From NCBI GenBank assembly GCA_002478145.1, contig DLMI01000018.1:64033-128032 (forward strand): a stretch of 64,000 nucleotides of DNA, read 5' to 3'. The DNA comes from Acidobacteria bacterium UBA7540 (GTDB taxonomy: Bacteria; Acidobacteriota; Terriglobia; UBA7540). The notes below the pieces were generated by a model that was not told the DNA's origin, searched no databases, and saw only the letters and a list, made by a program, of their open reading frames with translations. Positions 36,270-44,585 of this stretch are shown here, piece after piece. Every line of letters begins with the position of its first letter. Position 1 is the stretch's first letter. Both the position numbers and the translations under genes were made by a program.

Positions 36270-39023
36270 TCAGAAGCGAGTCTGCGCTTCGTTTTCGAGT
36301 AGCTTGCGGATGTTCGGCTTCACGCTTCCTGGCAGCAGGGCCGGCAGCAGCGCCAGGCCTTCTTTTGCTGTTGTGCGGCTCTTCTCCATCTGGCCGGAGG
36401 CCCGATAGGCCTGGGCCAGGGTCAACTGCATGGAAGGCGTCTTTCCATGGCTCATCGCTACCTCGCGCTCGGCGCATGAGATGGCAAACTGCGGATTTCT
36501 GAGGGAGATCGGCTCTACCGTCAAGAAGGCATTTGCCGCCTGGTCGAGAACCATCGGGGAAGCCTGATCCTTCTCGGCCGTCTCCTTCAGGGCGGCGAGG
36601 CCTCTCCTCGATAACTCGTCTGAAGCTCCCCGGGTGTGCAGGATTCTTCTGATGGCGCCGATTCGCACCTGGATGAAGCCAAGGAACGACTCGCAGACAT
36701 CGTTGGCCGGATCCTGTTTCAGCAGCCGCTCAAGGTCGGCGGCGGCCTGCACGAGCTTCTTCTCCGCAACGACTAGGTTCACGCGGCGATCGCCGGCCTT
36801 CGCAGCCAGAACCGGATCGGCTGCATCCTCATAGCTCTTTGCTTCATCGTCCAGTACGGTTGCTACGTCGAAAAGAGCGCGGAAATCCTTCGGGTCCTGG
36901 GCGGCAATACGCTGGCTGATCTCAAGGGCTTGCTCGAAGAGCGGGACCGCCTGTGCATACGCTCCCAGTCGCTCGAGGGCGTTTGCCAGCTTGCGCAGCA
37001 GCATGGCGCGCAACCGCACGATAGGAAGGCTATCTTGCTCTGATCTGGGCAACGCATCGGCGCTCTGCAAGGCAGCCTGAAACTCCTTGAGCGCCTCCGC
37101 TGGATCGGTCGTCATCTCCACGCTGCCGATCTTCATCCGATTGATCGCAAGACCCCGTTTAGCACGCAAGAAATTCGGATCGACGCTGAGGGCGCGATCA
37201 TCCAGCGCCAGAGACTGGCGATAGGCGGCGACCGCCCCAGTAGAATCTGCCAGACTGGCTGTGCCGCTTTGACCCAGCTCGTCGCCAAGGGTGCCATAGG
37301 CGGAAGAAACCTCGTAGATCAGCGCGGCAGATGCATGGGGGTCCGCGGCCAATGCGTCAAAGCTCTTCATAGCCTCCCTCATGACGGAAACCGCCTCCGG
37401 CGTTTTGCCGGTTTGCCACAGAATCTCGCTGCGCGATTGCTCGACGAGGGCAAGCGCCCGGATCGCTTCGCGGTCCTTGGAATCGGAGGCTGCGAGCGGC
37501 GCGGCGATGGCGAGAGCCTTACCGAGGCTGACAAACGCACCCGCGGGATCGCCCAGATTCTGGTCGTAGGCATTGCCTTGAATATTCCCCAGCCGTGTAT
37601 ACGCATCAACCAGATCGAGCTGGGTCTGGCGGTCGCCCTGTGCGTCCTTGGCCATGCGGTCCAGGTGTTCGAGCACGCGCGTGACCAGCAGCTTCTGTAC
37701 GCCCGTGGAGCCGGGCAGTTGTTTGATCGCCTCATCCAATTCGGAGAGCAGGCTGTTGCTCAACTGGCGCAGGTCCGCGGAGCGCGCCTCGGCCTGGCGC
37801 CGCTCCTCATTGGCCACTCTGGCCTGCCACAACACGCCTGCAACGCCCGCAACCAGTGTGGCGGCCAGCAGTGCCGCTGCCGTTAGGCCCCACCGGTGGC
37901 GGCGGATGAACTTGCTGGCTCGATACCGAAGCGTGCCGCGGCGCGCCGCAACCGGCAGCCCGTCAAGGTAGGCACGAACATCGGAGGCGAGTTGCTCGGT
38001 GGTGAGATAACGCTCTTGGGGTTCCTTGCGTAGAGCCTTCAGCAGGATCGCCTCCAGATCGGCATCGAGCCGTCTGTGGGAGCCCGCTGCTTGAGCCGGC
38101 TTGCGAGGAGGTTCTTCGCAGATCACGCGCAGCATCTCTGCTGTAGTAAGTTCCTTGAGTTCATAGGGCAGCGTTCCAGTCAGCAGAAGATACAACAGAA
38201 CGCCGAGCGAGTAGGTGTCCGATGCAGTGGTGATGGGATTGCCTAACACCTGTTCCGGGCTGGCGTACTGCGGAGTAAAGGACAGATATCCTTCACGTGT
38301 AAGTTTGCTGGCCGGCCCGGCGAGAGACGGAGAGAGCAGTTTGGCCGTTCCAAAGTCCAGCAATCGGGGAGTGCTGTCTTCGGCCACCAGGATGTTATCC
38401 GGCTTTAAGTCGCGGTGGACTACGAAGTGCTGGTGGGCAAACTGCAAGGCTTCGCAGACGCGCATGAACAGCGCGAGTCGTTGGGGCACAGAAAGACGCT
38501 GCTTTTCACAGAAGCGATCGATGGCAACTCCATCCACATACTCCATCACCAGATAGAGATCGCCATTATGGGTAACGCCGCCATCCAGCAGGCGGGCAAT
38601 GAAGGGATGTTGCAGCTCAGCCAGAATCTGCCGTTCCTGACGAAATCTCTCCCGGAAGAGGTCGGTCGCAAGGGGCAGGTCAATCAATTTGATGGCGACC
38701 TTCTGCTCGAACTGTCCATCGGCGCGATGCGCCAGATAGACGGCGCCCATGCCGCCGCGTCCCAACAGGCGATCCAGCAAGAAGGGACCGATCTGCTTTA
38801 ATTCGGATAGGGCCTCTCGGCCAGTTTCTGGTTCCACCCGGCGGGATGCCGTCAGTTGCTCTTCCGCCTTGTAGGCATCGAGCAGCGAGCGCACCTCGGC
38901 TGCGAGTTCCCGGTCCCCGTTGCACCGGGTCTCAATCAATTCCGTCCGAGCTTCATCGGGTGCGGCGAGAGCCTCGTGGAAGATCGCCTCAATCCGCAGG
39001 AACCTTTCCGTCGTTTGGTTCAT
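36270..39023 (-). CDS. Ser/Thr protein kinase with membrane span and TPR-like C-terminus
   Basis: The protein has 917 residues from the ATG at 39023. A ~80-residue helical N-terminus precedes the kinase domain: GRGGMGAVY (88-96), K112 in VAIKL, HRDLKPDNI (203-211), DFGTAK (223-228). One membrane span lies near 378-398 (LTAAALLAATLVAGVAGVLW), followed by ~500 residues of TPR-like helices (e.g. AYTRLGNIQGNAYDQNLGDP). This layout is common in Acidobacteriota, where such kinases sit next to an ECF sigma factor gene, as here (170 bases downstream of it). It points away from the T6SS genes and is probably a separate signalling unit. Confidence 0.88.
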   Translation of the reverse strand: MNQTTERFLRIEAIFHEALAAPDEARTELIETRCNGDRELAAEVRSLLDAYKAEEQLTASRRVEPETGREALSELKQIGPFLLDRLLGRGGMGAVYLAHRADGQFEQKVAIKLIDLPLATDLFRERFRQERQILAELQHPFIARLLDGGVTHNGDLYLVMEYVDGVAIDRFCEKQRLSVPQRLALFMRVCEALQFAHQHFVVHRDLKPDNILVAEDSTPRLLDFGTAKLLSPSLAGPASKLTREGYLSFTPQYASPEQVLGNPITTASDTYSLGVLLYLLLTGTLPYELKELTTAEMLRVICEEPPRKPAQAAGSHRRLDADLEAILLKALRKEPQERYLTTEQLASDVRAYLDGLPVAARRGTLRYRASKFIRRHRWGLTAAALLAATLVAGVAGVLWQARVANEERRQAEARSADLRQLSNSLLSELDEAIKQLPGSTGVQKLLVTRVLEHLDRMAKDAQGDRQTQLDLVDAYTRLGNIQGNAYDQNLGDPAGAFVSLGKALAIAAPLAASDSKDREAIRALALVEQSRSEILWQTGKTPEAVSVMREAMKSFDALAADPHASAALIYEVSSAYGTLGDELGQSGTASLADSTGAVAAYRQSLALDDRALSVDPNFLRAKRGLAINRMKIGSVEMTTDPAEALKEFQAALQSADALPRSEQDSLPIVRLRAMLLRKLANALERLGAYAQAVPLFEQALEISQRIAAQDPKDFRALFDVATVLDDEAKSYEDAADPVLAAKAGDRRVNLVVAEKKLVQAAADLERLLKQDPANDVCESFLGFIQVRIGAIRRILHTRGASDELSRRGLAALKETAEKDQASPMVLDQAANAFLTVEPISLRNPQFAISCAEREVAMSHGKTPSMQLTLAQAYRASGQMEKSRTTAKEGLALLPALLPGSVKPNIRKLLENEAQTRF

Positions 39024-39106
39024 CTGAGCGACAACCCCGTGTGAGGTTTGTAACCCTAATATCAGACTGCGTGGGGCGGGGCCAAAGTGAATCACAGTCT
39101 CACTGC

Positions 39107-39297
39107 ATCGTCGACCAAGCCTGGGTGGATGCGCCGGTACAGCCAGCTTTTAGTCAATCTCAAGTCGCGATCGACGGTGGACTCGGACCTGCATCAGGCT
39201 GAATCCTCGACGATGCCCGGGTGGATGCGCCGGTACAGCCAGCTTTTAGTGAATCTCAGGTCGCGATCGACGGTGGACTTGGATACGTGCATCAGGT
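39107..39297. repeat. 97-bp tandem duplication covering the sigma factor 3' end
   Basis: Two copies with a 97-base period lie at about 39120-39199 and 39217-39297. They share long runs such as GTGGATGCGCCGGTACAGCC and GTCGCGATCGACGGTGGACT with few differences. The second copy is coding (C-terminal helix-turn-helix of the sigma factor); the first lies behind its stop codon. Confidence 0.85.
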
Positions 39298-39778
39298 CCG
39301 CTGTTTCCTCGGCAGTGCAACCAAGAAAGTAGCGCAATTCGACGAGTTGGACCTTGTAGGCATCGAGCGCGCCCAGTTCGTCTAACGCGTGGTCCAGGTC
39401 CAGCAGTTCCGGGCTGCCGATATTGACCCACAAGAGGTCGTCGCTGAGAGGGATGCGATCATAGCCGCCGCCCCGCATCTGGGCTTGGCTTTCGCGCGCG
39501 TGGTCGATCAGGATCATACGCATTACCTTGGCGGCGAAGGTGTAGAAATGCTGGCGGTCGTCCCATGCGGCCTTCTTCTGGTTCAAAAGACGGAGGTAAA
39601 GCTCGTGGACCAGGGCCGTTGCCTGAAGAACGTCTGGATTGCGCTCTCGGCGAATATAGGCCGCGGCCACCTCCCGAAGGTGGGGGTAGACGAGCGGCAT
39701 CAGTTCCTCAAAGGCTGACGGATCGCCGTCCTTCCACTTTGCCAAAAGTAGAGTGATTTCTCCCCTGGCAGGCTGCAC
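39194..39778 (-). CDS. ECF-family RNA polymerase sigma factor
   Basis: This 194-residue protein belongs to the ECF sigma group often paired with Ser/Thr kinases. Region 2 includes LMPLVYPHLREVAAAYIRRE and QHFYTFAAKVMRMILIDHAR; region 4 includes VELRYFLGCTAEETADLMHV and STVDRDLRFTKSWLYRR as the recognition helix. The GTG start at 39778 has GGAGG 5 bases upstream. It is followed by the TPR kinase gene on the same strand. The 3' end is duplicated behind the stop codon in a 97-base tandem repeat. Confidence 0.88.
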   Translation of the reverse strand: MQPARGEITLLLAKWKDGDPSAFEELMPLVYPHLREVAAAYIRRERNPDVLQATALVHELYLRLLNQKKAAWDDRQHFYTFAAKVMRMILIDHARESQAQMRGGGYDRIPLSDDLLWVNIGSPELLDLDHALDELGALDAYKVQLVELRYFLGCTAEETADLMHVSKSTVDRDLRFTKSWLYRRIHPGIVEDSA

Positions 39779-39797
39779 AATCCCCTCCGCGCGCTAC

Positions 39798-39934
39798 GCC
39801 TGAATCGCCCCCACTGCCAGCCTACCACTTTTTCCTCTGTTTTCACATCCTCTTGGATAGGCCCTTCCCCTAAGCAATTCACATTTGCAAAAAAATTGAG
39901 TCATTTTCCCTCTCCTTTACGCAGTCTGGGTGGA
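39798..39934 (+). repeat. Duplicated leader segment, copy 1
   Basis: It shares CCCCCACTGCCAGCCTACCA, CTCTGTTTTCACATCCTC and GGATAGGCC with copy 2 at 44412-44545, with scattered substitutions and small indels. Each copy lies upstream of a large surface lipoprotein gene. Confidence 0.75.
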
Positions 39935-39974
39935 GTTGAGAAGCGGAGTTCGTGGAGAGGAAGACCCCAGGTTT

Positions 39975-40082
39975 GTCATTCCGAGCGCGGCGAGGAATCC
40001 CGCTCTGATGCTCTTCTTCAGGCTAGGCCTCCTCAAGCTCCGGCCAGCGCAGAGCGAGATTCCTCGCCGCGCTCGGAATGAC
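39975..40082. repeat. 108-bp element with perfect 25-bp terminal inverted repeats
   Basis: The arm beginning GTCATTCCGAGCGCGGCGAG (39975-39999) is the exact reverse complement of 40058-40082. The spacer has no coding potential. Same general design as the elements at 30908, 57885 and 59892. Confidence 0.75.
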
Positions 40083-40138
40083 ATGGGGTAGGTCTTGCAA
40101 AAGGCCCTAACCGTTGATGTCCAGGAGGCAACGTAATC

Positions 40139-43100
40139 ATGAAAAAACTTATCTTGATGTTTTCAGTCTTATCGTTCTTATGCGGATGCGGCGGGGGCGA
40201 ACAATCTAAATCTGTCATCTCTGTCATCTCTGTTTCTCTCACTCCGTCGGCTCAGACAAACATCGATCAGGGGCAAACCTTGAATTTCACTGCCCAGGTG
40301 GCGAACGACTCCAGCGGCGCAGGGGTGACTTGGAGCATGTCCGGGACGTCGTGCAGCGGAACCGCTTGCGGGACCTTCTCCAACCAGACAACGAGCGCGG
40401 TGACTTACAACGCTCCGGCATCCGTTTCAGGAAGTATGACGGTGACGATTCTAGCAACCTCTGTTACCGACACAACAAAATCGATGTCCTCGACCGTGGT
40501 GGTGACGCCGCCGCCGAGCATTACGACGACATCGCTCGCCAGCGGCACCGTAGGCACAGCCTACAGTGCCACTTTGCAGGCCAGCGGCGGCGCGGGCACG
40601 CTCACCTGGAGCTTGGCCTCCGGCTCAACGCTGCCTGCGGGCCTTTCCTTGAGCAGTTCGGGAGCGATTTCCGGCACGCCCACCACACCGGCGACTACGT
40701 CCTTCACGGTGAAGGTAACCGATTCGTCGGGTGGGCAGCCCGGGCCGGTTTCGGCGACACAACAGCTCAGCCTCACGATCAAGCCCGCCCAGTTGATTAT
40801 CACCACAACTTCGTTGTCCAACGGAGTTGTGGGTACCGCTTACAACGCTTCGCTGACGTCTTCGGGCGGCACCGGAGCCATCAGTTGGAGCGTGACCAGC
40901 GGAAGTCTGCCGGCGGGACTCAATTTAAGCGGTTCAGCCATTTCCGGCACGCCCACGGCTGCGGGCACAGTGCCTTTCACCGTCACGGCCACAGATTCAG
41001 GCACCCCTCCGCAGACCGTGAACCAGCCACTGAGCATCACCATCAATCCCCAACTGGCCATCACCACCACGACCCTGCCCAACGGCGTGGTCAGCGCCCC
41101 ATATAGCGCCAGCCTACAGTCCAGCGGCGGCGTGGGAACCATCACCTGGAGCGTAACCAGCGGCACTTTGCCGGCGGGATTGTCCATGAGTGGCGCGGGC
41201 GCGATCTCCGGCACACCGACTGCGGGGGGGACTTCGAATTTTACGGTGACCGCCAAGGATTCAGGCACTCCGCAGCAGGCCGTGCAGCAAGCGCTCAGTA
41301 TTACGATCACCACGGGGTTGTCAATCACCACCACAACCTTGCCCAACGGCACCGTCAATTCGGCTTACAGCCTCACACTACAGAGCGCCGGAGGCACAGG
41401 AACGATTACCTGGAGCGTTTCACAGGGTAATTTGCCGGCCGGGTTAAATCTGAGCACTTCGGGTACGATTTCCGGAACGCCGACGACAGCGGGGGCAGCG
41501 AATTTCACCGTATCTGCTACTGATTCCAGCAGCCCGCCACAGACCAAAACTCAGGCGCTCAGCATCACGGTGAATCCCGTGTTGAGCATCACGACGACCA
41601 GCTTGCCCAGCGGCACCCTGGCGACCTCGTACGGCCAGAGCATCGCGACCAGCGGCGGCACCCTGCCCATCACCTGGAGCATATCGAGCGGCAGCTTGCC
41701 GGCGGGGCTGACGCTGGCAAGCGGCGCCAAGGGCGTGGGCGTCATTTCCGGCACACCCACAGCGTATGGCAGCTACACCTTCACGGTCACCGCGACGGAC
41801 TCGAGCACTCCCCCGCAGAGTGCAAATCAGCAGTTCACCATCGTCATCAATAACGTGCCGCTAACCATCACCACCACCAGCTTGCCCAACGGTACGATGA
41901 ATACGTCTTACAGTGCGCCGCTGCAAGCTTCCGGTGGCACGCAATCGTATACCTGGACCGTGGCGGCCGGCACGCTGCCAACGGGGTTGTCACTGAACAA
42001 TTCCGGGGGGACGTGGGCACTTTCCGGCACGCCCACCGCAGCGGGCACCTTCAACTTCACACTCCAGGTTGCCGATTCCAGCACCCCGCCTCAAACCCAA
42101 ACCCAGGCTTTCAGCGTCACCATCACCGCCGTCTTAGCCATCGCCACCACGACTTTACCGCAGGCCTGGACGGATGTTGCCTATGACCAGATTATTCAGA
42201 CGAACAATGGTGGCAAGCTGCCGATCACTTGGAGCATCACCACCGGCACGTTGCCTCCGGGGTACACACTGCAAAGCACTGCGAGCGGTTCGGGACTCAT
42301 CACCGGCACTTACACCACCTACCCCACAATCGGCTACTATAACTTTACGGTAAAAGCCACCGACTCGAGCAGCCCGCCAGAGACCGCGACCCAGCCGCTG
42401 ACGATACTTGCCCAGGGCGCGCCTGTATACCTGTCCATCGTCACCGCCACGTTACCGAACGGGACAGTGAATACGGCTTACAACGTGCCACTCCTAGCCA
42501 CTGGCGGTATACCGCCTTATACCTGGACCGTAACGAGCGGGTCGACCTTGCCCTCTTGGGTGACACTGAGCGGTTCCGGCACGTCATGGTCACTTTCCGG
42601 GACGCCCACGGCGGCGGCTACCTCGAACTTTTCGCTCACGGTGAGCGATTCGGAGTCGCCACCCGCGACTGCGACTGCAGCACTGAGCCTGGCGATTGTG
42701 GCACCGCAGGTTTGCAGCACAGGAAACGAGTCGGCGCTCAAAGGCCAGTACGCCTTCAGCCTGGGTGGTGATGGCACCTCGGGTTTTCTGGCTGCGATCG
42801 GCTCCTTTACGGCGGACGGCAGCGGACACATCACCGCCGGCACAGTCGATGCCAACGGTGACACAAATAGCACCGGCAACGGCTTGGGCTACCAATCCGG
42901 CAACATCATCGCCGGCAGCAGCTCCTACACGCTGGGTTCAGACAACCGCGGATGCGCGACCATCACAACTTCCTTCTACACCTTCATCACCCGCTTCGCG
43001 ATTCAGCCGAACCCGGCAGGTAATACGCAAGGCACGATCGAGGAGTGGGACGCGGGTACGGAGCCCTATATCGCCTCCGGTCGCATCTACCAACAGAGCT

Positions 43101-44146
43101 TCCCCGCGGCCGTGCCCGATGGCGTCTGGGTGTACTCGGAGAGCGGCTCCCCGTCTGGATTCCGAACTACTCTCGTAGGGACTAGAACGGCCAGTGGCGG
43201 TCTCATTACGGCCGGCGAGTATGACTTCGGTGGCGAGGGGGGCCAAACCTACCAAGGCCTCATCGGCACTTACACAACCCCAGACCCGACCACGGGCCGA
43301 TTGACAATCGCTACCACCGCCAACGGCGAAACCGTAACCCGCGTGGCCTACCAGGTGTCGGGCACGCAACAAATCGAAATGACCGCGTCTCCAGACGACC
43401 AAGACGTCTCCCAAACCGCATACATTCTGTTGGGAACTGCACGACTCCAGAGTGGAGCCTTAACCTTGTCTGGCAACATGGTCTACTACGCGGTAGGGTA
43501 CCAGGGCGGAGCGTTCGCGTACGTGACCTTTGCTACCATTAACGCCAATTCCGGCACATCCAGCTATACGGGAAACGACTACGAGGATTCCGGCGGGCAG
43601 TGGGGGATATCGACACCCGGCAATCCCACCTGCGCTTACACCACCGACTCCTACGGCAGGGTTGCCACGAGCGGTACGAATTGCGGGATCTTCAACTATT
43701 ACGGTCCGTGGAGTTACCCACCGATCTTTTACCTGACTGGCCCGAATACGGGCTTCCTGCTCGGAATAGACCCGTCAGTTTCACTCGGGGTGCTCGCCCC
43801 GCAGTCGGCCACGGCGATTACCCCGGGCACTTACACCTTTGGCACGTCTGAGGTGGTCATCCAGGACGTCTACGAAACGATGATAGGGAGTGGCACTCTC
43901 GCCAGCAGCGGCAACTTCACGGGCACGGGCGATAGCACGTCAACGGGTTATTTTAGCACGGCCCAGCAAGGCGATGAATCGATCAGCACCACCCTGACCG
44001 TGAATTCCGACGGGACCTTCAGCGCTTCGGACTATCCGGGGCTCGTCGTGGGCGTGATCATGTCCGGTTCACAGTTCATCAAGATCGACGGCCCATACAG
44101 CCCGGCGAACACGCTGCTGATCTTCAACACCATACCCACGCCGTAG
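40139..44146 (+). CDS. Large Ig-repeat surface lipoprotein
   Basis: The protein has 1335 residues. It starts with a lipoprotein signal (MKKLILMFSVLSFLCGC; lipobox LCGC with C17). An N-terminal Ig-like domain (~30-125) is followed by about eight tandem He_PIG-type domains of ~80-95 residues. Each carries a motif like ITTTSLPNG and, later, LPAGLSL and ISGTPT. The C-terminal ~480 residues (from NESALKGQYAF) form a beta-rich domain with paired short-range Cys and repeated SGTITAG-like elements. This domain is shared with the next lipoprotein. It is probably a surface adhesin or cell-envelope protein. A terminator hairpin follows at 44166. Confidence 0.85.
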   Translation: MKKLILMFSVLSFLCGCGGGEQSKSVISVISVSLTPSAQTNIDQGQTLNFTAQVANDSSGAGVTWSMSGTSCSGTACGTFSNQTTSAVTYNAPASVSGSMTVTILATSVTDTTKSMSSTVVVTPPPSITTTSLASGTVGTAYSATLQASGGAGTLTWSLASGSTLPAGLSLSSSGAISGTPTTPATTSFTVKVTDSSGGQPGPVSATQQLSLTIKPAQLIITTTSLSNGVVGTAYNASLTSSGGTGAISWSVTSGSLPAGLNLSGSAISGTPTAAGTVPFTVTATDSGTPPQTVNQPLSITINPQLAITTTTLPNGVVSAPYSASLQSSGGVGTITWSVTSGTLPAGLSMSGAGAISGTPTAGGTSNFTVTAKDSGTPQQAVQQALSITITTGLSITTTTLPNGTVNSAYSLTLQSAGGTGTITWSVSQGNLPAGLNLSTSGTISGTPTTAGAANFTVSATDSSSPPQTKTQALSITVNPVLSITTTSLPSGTLATSYGQSIATSGGTLPITWSISSGSLPAGLTLASGAKGVGVISGTPTAYGSYTFTVTATDSSTPPQSANQQFTIVINNVPLTITTTSLPNGTMNTSYSAPLQASGGTQSYTWTVAAGTLPTGLSLNNSGGTWALSGTPTAAGTFNFTLQVADSSTPPQTQTQAFSVTITAVLAIATTTLPQAWTDVAYDQIIQTNNGGKLPITWSITTGTLPPGYTLQSTASGSGLITGTYTTYPTIGYYNFTVKATDSSSPPETATQPLTILAQGAPVYLSIVTATLPNGTVNTAYNVPLLATGGIPPYTWTVTSGSTLPSWVTLSGSGTSWSLSGTPTAAATSNFSLTVSDSESPPATATAALSLAIVAPQVCSTGNESALKGQYAFSLGGDGTSGFLAAIGSFTADGSGHITAGTVDANGDTNSTGNGLGYQSGNIIAGSSSYTLGSDNRGCATITTSFYTFITRFAIQPNPAGNTQGTIEEWDAGTEPYIASGRIYQQSFPAAVPDGVWVYSESGSPSGFRTTLVGTRTASGGLITAGEYDFGGEGGQTYQGLIGTYTTPDPTTGRLTIATTANGETVTRVAYQVSGTQQIEMTASPDDQDVSQTAYILLGTARLQSGALTLSGNMVYYAVGYQGGAFAYVTFATINANSGTSSYTGNDYEDSGGQWGISTPGNPTCAYTTDSYGRVATSGTNCGIFNYYGPWSYPPIFYLTGPNTGFLLGIDPSVSLGVLAPQSATAITPGTYTFGTSEVVIQDVYETMIGSGTLASSGNFTGTGDSTSTGYFSTAQQGDESISTTLTVNSDGTFSASDYPGLVVGVIMSGSQFIKIDGPYSPANTLLIFNTIPTP

Positions 44147-44165
44147 GTGTTAACTTCGAGGAATT

Positions 44166-44197
44166 GGGCCTTGCCTGTCAGCCGGCGGGCAAGGCCC
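44166..44197 (+). terminator. Terminator-like hairpin
   Basis: GGGCCTTGCC (44166-44175) pairs with GGCAAGGCCC (44188-44197), 20 bases after the lipoprotein stop. The same hairpin design recurs after the next lipoprotein. There is only a weak T tract. Confidence 0.6.
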
Positions 44198-44411
44198 TTC
44201 TGGCGAATAACCGGATTGAACTTGCGCCGAGAAGCAGCTATCCGTATATTGGCCGCTCAATCGCGCAGGCAGAGTTTGGATTGCTGTTCAAGTTTCACAT
44301 TTTATGAAAGTCATGCTTAGCAGGAGGCATGCACTGAATAGACTCAGAGTGGTGGTTTTGATGTCGCTTACCTTCGTGGTGGTCGTGCGGCTTGTACCGG
44401 CGCGCGCGGAG

Positions 44412-44545
44412 CGCCTGAATAGCCCCCACTGCCAGCCTACCACTTTTCCCTCTGTTTTCACATCCTCTGGATAGGCCTTTCCCACACGCAATTCGCATCC
44501 GCAAATAAATGAGGCATTTTCCTTCTGCTTTGCGCTGTCTGAGTG
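44412..44545 (+). repeat. Duplicated leader segment, copy 2
   Basis: Counterpart of 39798-39934. It ends ~40 bases before the start of the second Ig-repeat lipoprotein. Confidence 0.75.
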
Positions 44546-44585
44546 AACTGGCAAACAGAAATCTGTCCCTACGGAGGAGAAGCAA

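Larger units (their letters stand above)
39779..40138. other. Intergenic region with duplicated leader and inverted-repeat element
   Basis: This divergent gap between the sigma factor and the first Ig-repeat lipoprotein holds a ~140-bp segment (39798-39934) that recurs at 44412-44545 before the second lipoprotein, and the palindromic element at 39975-40082. No gene is supported. Confidence 0.6.
44147..44585. other. Intergenic region with duplicated trailer and leader
   Basis: After the hairpin, 44198-44360 resembles 47751-47930 (shared TTGAACTTGCG, AGCAGGAGGCATGCA, TGAATAGACT), and 44412-44545 repeats 39798-39934. Between them a frame without a proper start (CTG at 44332) reads LNRLRVVVLMSLTFVVVVRL then VPARAE, which looks like the signal peptide of a lost exported protein. 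Confidence 0.5.
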
